DNA from: Marsupella aquatica
Lineage: Eukaryota > Marchantiophyta
Direction of reading: 5' to 3'
Assembly (NCBI GenBank): GCA_973895155.1
Contig: OZ316898.1
Span: 17,112,001 to 17,176,000 of the forward strand
Length of the DNA: 64,000 nucleotides
The position numbers and the translations under genes are program-made. This document shows positions 58,942-64,000 of this stretch, piece by piece; the stretch's first letter is position 1; every line of letters begins with the position of its first letter. Below the pieces are notes generated by a model that had not been told where the DNA came from, searched no databases, and worked only from the letters and a program-made list of their open reading frames with translations.

Positions 58942-61900
58942 ATGAAGTTGGTGCGCAGTGATTTCGTGAAGGACGCCTCTGGTTCCGTTAAGGTGCGTGT
59001 GGTCGTGTTATTGAACTGTTGTGTTTGTGCACATCATCCTGAGATAGGGCGGAGGATTGATTCTCTTGATTTTTTGTGGGTGCTGGCTGAATTAATCTGG
59101 ACTTTGCAAAAACGGTGGTTGGAGATGAGAGGAGAGAAATTTGGATTTAAGAAAGGTTTAGGGTTTCGGAGATGATGGGATGTTGTTGTCACTTTCCCAA
59201 TTTCTTTCGTCAAACAATCATCATGCTTGCTCGTGCAGCTCGTTCCCGAAGAGGCAGAGGATTTATGGCATGTTTACAATTTGATTGCGGTCAACGACCG
59301 GATCTCTGCTGTGACAGTAAGGTCAGATTCCCGTTGAACTCGCCACAGTGTCCATCTGTCTGTGTAGGGCGTGGTGTGAGAACCCAAATCTTTGGTTTAA
59401 AATGTTGATCGGTCCTTTTGTCTCAACCGGGCAACCACAGTGAATGCGATCCTGGAAGTATTGGAGCTGCACTCTAAATTCGACATAAAATTTCTGACCT
59501 GGACATCATGGGCATCCTGTAGTTGACACTTCCACACCTTGATTTTCTGAGCTAAATCTTCTTAAGCTGCACCTTAAATGCCACATAACCATTTGAGATA
59601 GACGGTAAGGGCAGCTTGTTACTAGCAATACTTGATTTTCTGGACTGGATATTCTCTCGACCATTGTTTTGATGCTTGTCTTGGCCGTCATATGACCTTT
59701 TACGAAGTATGGCTGTTCTTAAGAGAATTTTCTCTTAGCCCTGATTTTCTGATTTACCTCATGACGATTGTTTTGTGGGGACAAGAAGCTGAAAAGGAAG
59801 GTCTGACGAATACTACCCATGTGGACAGGAAAGTGAATAGGGAGACATCATCGGGTGGGAGTGAAGCAGAGCGCGTCCGTCTCAAACTTGAAGTTGCAGT
59901 TGAGGTATGCATGGAGAGATCTGGCCAATTCTGGTAGTTGTGTAAATGTTACTCTCTCTCTGCCTTAGATTGCATGATCAGACAGAGAAATGGAACATGA
60001 TTCGTTTTTAAGTGGCTTGGCGGTGATATAATATTTTCCTTGCTGAAGAAGAATAATTTTTCCGCAGGCCGTTGAATATGATAATGTGGCAGCTGTGCTG
60101 CGTGTGCGCGGAAAGAATCTGACCGAGAATGAATATGTTCGGGTAAGTTGACAATTGCTATTTTGCATCGGTGGCAGAACGTGGGTTTGTGATAAGTATG
60201 GCTAGAAAGTGGGTAAAATAAGCTCTCTCAGCTTGCCTATATTCCAGATACGTTCCTTGTTTTCTGGCATGAGACTGCTGGTGTGCATTTGAATTTCGAT
60301 CGTTGTACTTGACATTCATCAAGGCTTGTAACTTTTGTATAAACAAAGATCTCTATACCATGTTGTCATCTCATATTCAGCATGCTTAAACATGTCTCTC
60401 TGAAAACCTGGCAGATGTAGTCACATGCTGTGTTTTCTTTCACTAGAACCTGTAAATTCTCATTGTGGTGATTGGCTAGAGACAAGGGCCTTTACTTCTA
60501 GTTAAACTCTTGTGGATTGATGCAGCTAGGAGCTTATCACACTCTTGAAATCGATCAGCAGCGACCTTTTGTCCTAACCAAGGTGTGTAGTATCGAATTT
60601 GTTTTCGGTCTGCTTGCGAGAGATTTGGTAATAGCTTTGCTGTTGGTCGACCTGTTCAGAATAATGCTCAGCTTGCAGCGTGGGGTTTTCTCGCAAAAGT
60701 GATTTCGATTTCTTAACCCTAAACTTCACCTACTGTACCTAGAGCACTTCACAGAATTAATATTTGAAGATGTTGGATCAATGGGCTGTGATGTTTGAGG
60801 TCATAGTGCGCAATTTTTGCTTAGTATTATTCAGTCTCCATTTTGTTCAAATAAGTGTATGAAGATTCTGTGGATGCACTTCATGTCTGCAGACCGTTTG
60901 GGACTCGATTGCAATAGACCTCCTAAAACAGGCTTGTGGTATACTCCCAAACCTTGACAACTTTTCGATTGAAAAAAGCTATTCTGCAGACGTTCAATGA
61001 TTGTTGCGCTTCACATAACAGGCCCCAGTTTCTATAGTAGGAGTGGTGAAGGCTGGAGTTGTGTTCCTACGTTCCATGATCTCTTTTCCTGCATCTTCTG
61101 CTCGTGAGATTGTTGCCTTTCACTATAAGCTGAGCAGGTAGCCATTGTATATCTAGACAAAAGGTCGTCGGGTTTGCCTGCATGCTAAAGACTGGACGGT
61201 TGGGTGTGGTTGGACATTTCCAGATCCAGGGGCTAGTGCTGACGTTGCAGCAGTGATTTTACAAGAAGGTCTCGCTAACATTTGTCTGCTAGGTGGGAGG
61301 TAATGTCCTGAGCAACCATTCTAAGTGACGCTCTTAATCTTCGCGAGAACTTTACAGAATGGTTGGATATTTCTTGTTGTGATTGAGTTAGGTTGGTATA
61401 ATTTTACTCCTGAAGGTGCTCATTTGGGTGACCTAGATACAAAAACGTCTTAATTTCAACACCGATTTTCTTATTGAGAGGACGATACCTGAAATCTGCC
61501 TTTCCTTTTGTGGTTTGTCGGACTTGTCATCCAGTGTCACAACAACCAAAGCTCGGATAGAAACATCAATTCCTCGCAAGAGAGGGGCAGCACTAGCAGG
61601 ATATGACAAGGTGTGTGCAGATTCGAATCATGGAAAGCCTGCTTTGATCTGCTGTTCATATTTCCAGTATTTAACCCAGTGTACATTCATAAGGTTTTGT
61701 ACCATTTGCTCGCTGATGGGTCTGGATGAGGTTTTATTCAATTACTCAGCTGATGTATTAAAGCCATCTTGTAGTTGAATCCTACCTTTGAGCAGCTGTT
61801 CTAATTTTTTCATCATGGGAATTTGGCAGGCACTGAACAAGTTTTTTGAGAACGTGTTACAGGTGGGGCCATTGTACATTCTGTTTGGTACATGTTTGTA

Positions 61901-63996
61901 TCACAAGGCCATGCAAATTGCTTCTGTGATGAATGAGTACTTTATTCATGATGAATGAGTACTTTATTCATGATGAATGAGTACTCCATTTATGATGAAT
62001 TTAAGAATTTTCTGAGAGATCACTACTGTGTGCAGGGTATTTTACGTCACGTGGACTTCAGCATAGTGAAATGTCTAATAGTCGCAAGCCCAGGCTTTAC
62101 GAAGGTGTGGCCGCTACTCCTCTTGCTGATCTTGGTCAATGCTTGGGTTTCCGGCGCTATTTTTTTGTTTTTGTGTCGTCAACGAAGAATATTTCTGCCT
62201 TGTTGATCCCTTGACTTGGACATGACTGCCCAAAGAATGGCTGGACTGACTCCTTCTTTGACGTACTCACTTTGGGAGAGATCAGTTCATGTTGTTGCCT
62301 TCCGGTTTTCTGGGGTATGATTTTGCTATCTATAAATCTCGATTTTGGTTGTGACTCAGGATCAATTCTATAACTACATGATGCTTGAAGCTTCAAGACG
62401 AGAACTGCGGCAACTCATTGAAAATAAGAGCAAAATTGTGCTGGCACACTGTTCTTCTGGCTACAAGTATGTCTCGTATGAAGAGGTTTCAGCTTATCTT
62501 AATTTGTGAAGTTACACTGTAGTTTGTCTTAGAGAGAGAACCTGATGATTTTGTCTGTTTCAGACATTCTTTGAAGGAAGTGCTAGCTGAACCAGTTGTC
62601 ATGGCACAGATCAAGGATACAAGGGCGGCCAAAGAGGTTATATACAGTAGCTTTCCCGGCCATGCCATGATGCCACTTAAGTGTTTCTAGCAATCCAATA
62701 ACTACTCCTTGCTGTTAACTGTCGTGGGATAGGACAATTGGTCTGACTTCTTTTTCTGTTTGCTGTATTGGTGATTGAGGATGAAAAACGAGCTTTGATC
62801 CTTAACTATTCATCTTTGGCTGAATTCAGCATTTCATTGTCACTGGAGGGTCGTGACTGAAGGCTTTCGTCTGTGTTGTTGTAGGTTAAAGTAATGCAGG
62901 ACTTCTACAACATGCTCACTAATGTAAGTCCTGATTTACCCTCTTGTCATCGGCTCAAGTGTGTTTCTTCGTGAGCTGTTGGAACCGACGAGATATGTGT
63001 ATAACACTACAGTGCAAAGATGAAGTGTTAAATAAAACTCAGTAGCCATTAACTTTAGCGGGATCAAGTTTCATAGACCATCATGGTTTTTTCTCAATGG
63101 ATTGTTTAGTATTTGAATGGAAAGGTGTAACTGTTGAAGGAGCGAAAAGTTTACCGTTCTTAATTGACTTCTGTAAAGAATTTGTTGCTGCCATCTAAAT
63201 TTGTGACAGGATCCTGCACGAGCATTTTATGGGCCTAAGCATGTGGAAGCAGCACATGATCGCCTTGCCATACAAACTCTTCTTATCACAGATGAGCTAT
63301 TTAGGTCGGTAAAGTCTTCCCCCCTCTCAAGCAAGAAGTTCTTCTCAGAGCGTGAGTCAATGTCTAATGCTGATGTTATTTCAATTCTACTTTTCTCCCT
63401 TCTTATGTTACGTTTTCGTTTCTTCCGTGGTCTCCCTGTTTGCATAGTGAGGATTGTCATTGGGTTATGACATAATTGGTCTCTTTTCAGGAATGCCGAC
63501 ATTTCTACAAGGCGCAAATATGTTCATTTGGCTGAGTCAGTCAAGGACATGGGTGGCGATGTACATATCTTCTCTTCAATGCACCCATCTGGTGAACGTG
63601 AGTGCCATCATAACCCCAACGTTGATGAATGTGTGGAACTGGTGTGGTGTCATTTGAAGGAATTCTGTTATATCTGCTTTTTGGGTTTTGTCATGAATCT
63701 GTCCAATCTCCATCTTTGTAGCTGCACATTTGCCTTTGTTTGCCAGGGTGTCATTCTTTTGCCATTCTATCAATGTTTATCATGAGAAACTACATAAGCA
63801 AGATATGTCTTTTTTGTGCACAACATAGGCGGCAGTTTGCCCGTCGATCTGTTGGTGTGCCTAAAAACAGTTAATCGTGGCTTCAAGGGTCCGTCCTGAC
63901 TAAACGTTTCTACGATTTTCAGAGCTGGGTCAGTTGACGGGCATTGCTGCCATACTACGGTTTCCATTGCCAGACCTGGAGGATATGGAATTATAG
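58942..63996 (+). CDS. PEL1: PELOTA ribosome rescue factor (Dom34/Pelota), 16 exons
   Basis: Exons: 58942-58992, 59239-59321, 59829-59904, 60068-60142, 60526-60582, 60893-60938, 61224-61299, 61535-61610, 61830-61862, 62036-62104, 62360-62466, 62564-62636, 62885-62923, 63210-63304, 63491-63597, 63923-63996. They total 1137 nt, 378 aa plus TAG, the length I recall for Arabidopsis PELOTA1. All exon phases close. An N-terminal Sm-like domain covers about residues 1-130 ([28 protein letters not shown]). A central eRF1-like domain follows, with PRKR 168-171 and VASPGF 207-212 but no GGQ. The C-terminal eRF1_3 domain has [30 protein letters not shown] and [17 protein letters not shown]. In the known family the protein binds HBS1 and rescues stalled ribosomes (no-go and non-stop decay) in the cytosol. 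No key residue looks lost. The window ends four bases after the stop, so the 3' UTR is outside. Confidence 0.97.
61927..61992. repeat. 22-bp near-palindromic tandem repeat in PELOTA intron 9
   Basis: Three units (61927-61948, 61949-61970, 61971-61992) of tgatgaatgagtactttattca. The centre agtact is palindromic and the arms nearly complement each other, so the array can form hairpins. The third unit has drifted. Confidence 0.93.
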
Positions 63997-64000
63997 TTAA

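Noticed and set aside
1-64000. tRNA or rRNA genes
   Set aside because: Reading for TTCGA-type T-loops and acceptor pairs gave no candidate with a full cloverleaf, and no rRNA core sequence was recognised. A tRNAscan-SE run would settle it.

Overview
This is nuclear DNA of a land plant. Two spliced genes use canonical GT/AG introns. All three intact proteins match plant families, and the mobile DNA (MITEs, a LINE 3' end, a class III peroxidase relic) is also plant-like. The hAT-derived protein keeps features closer to active transposases than the Arabidopsis homologues I remember. Together with dense microsatellites and sparse genes, this makes me lean to a non-seed plant (bryophyte or lycophyte), but that is inference.

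Layout. 1-7.8 kb: an inverted-repeat MITE, a decayed class III peroxidase fragment, an 84-bp tandem array and a two-exon coding relic with an in-frame stop. 7.8-14.6 kb: a WD40-repeat gene on the + strand, reconstructed as 19 exons and 542 codons (exons 4-19 are firm, exons 1-3 tentative). 14.6-44.7 kb: a gene-poor block with GC-rich islands, a PIF/Harbinger-type MITE with TAA duplications, two inverted copies of an unclassified dispersed repeat (one with a 29-bp flanking direct repeat), a fragment carrying a subtilase-like histidine motif, microsatellites and many diverged tandem duplications. 44.7-46.2 kb: the 3' end of a LINE-type retroelement with an A-rich tail. 47-50.3 kb: a purine-rich, microsatellite-rich leader or promoter region. 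50.3-52.6 kb: an intact intronless 754-codon gene for a domesticated hAT-transposase-like protein with a BED finger. 52.6-58.9 kb: no recognised gene, but tandemly duplicated DNA with a pogo-like terminus and further tandem repeats. 58.9-64.0 kb: a complete 16-exon PELOTA gene (378 aa), whose stop codon lies four bases from the window end.

The three intact genes have unrelated jobs: ribosome rescue (PELOTA), a WD40 scaffold of unknown role, and a probable DNA-binding exapted transposase. Nothing suggests a pathway or operon. I found no CRISPR array, rRNA or tRNA. The least explained items are the dispersed inverted repeat pair, the pogo-like duplicated terminus, the recurring GC-rich islands and the conserved hAT-derived protein. 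All splice sites were assigned by eye and need transcript support.
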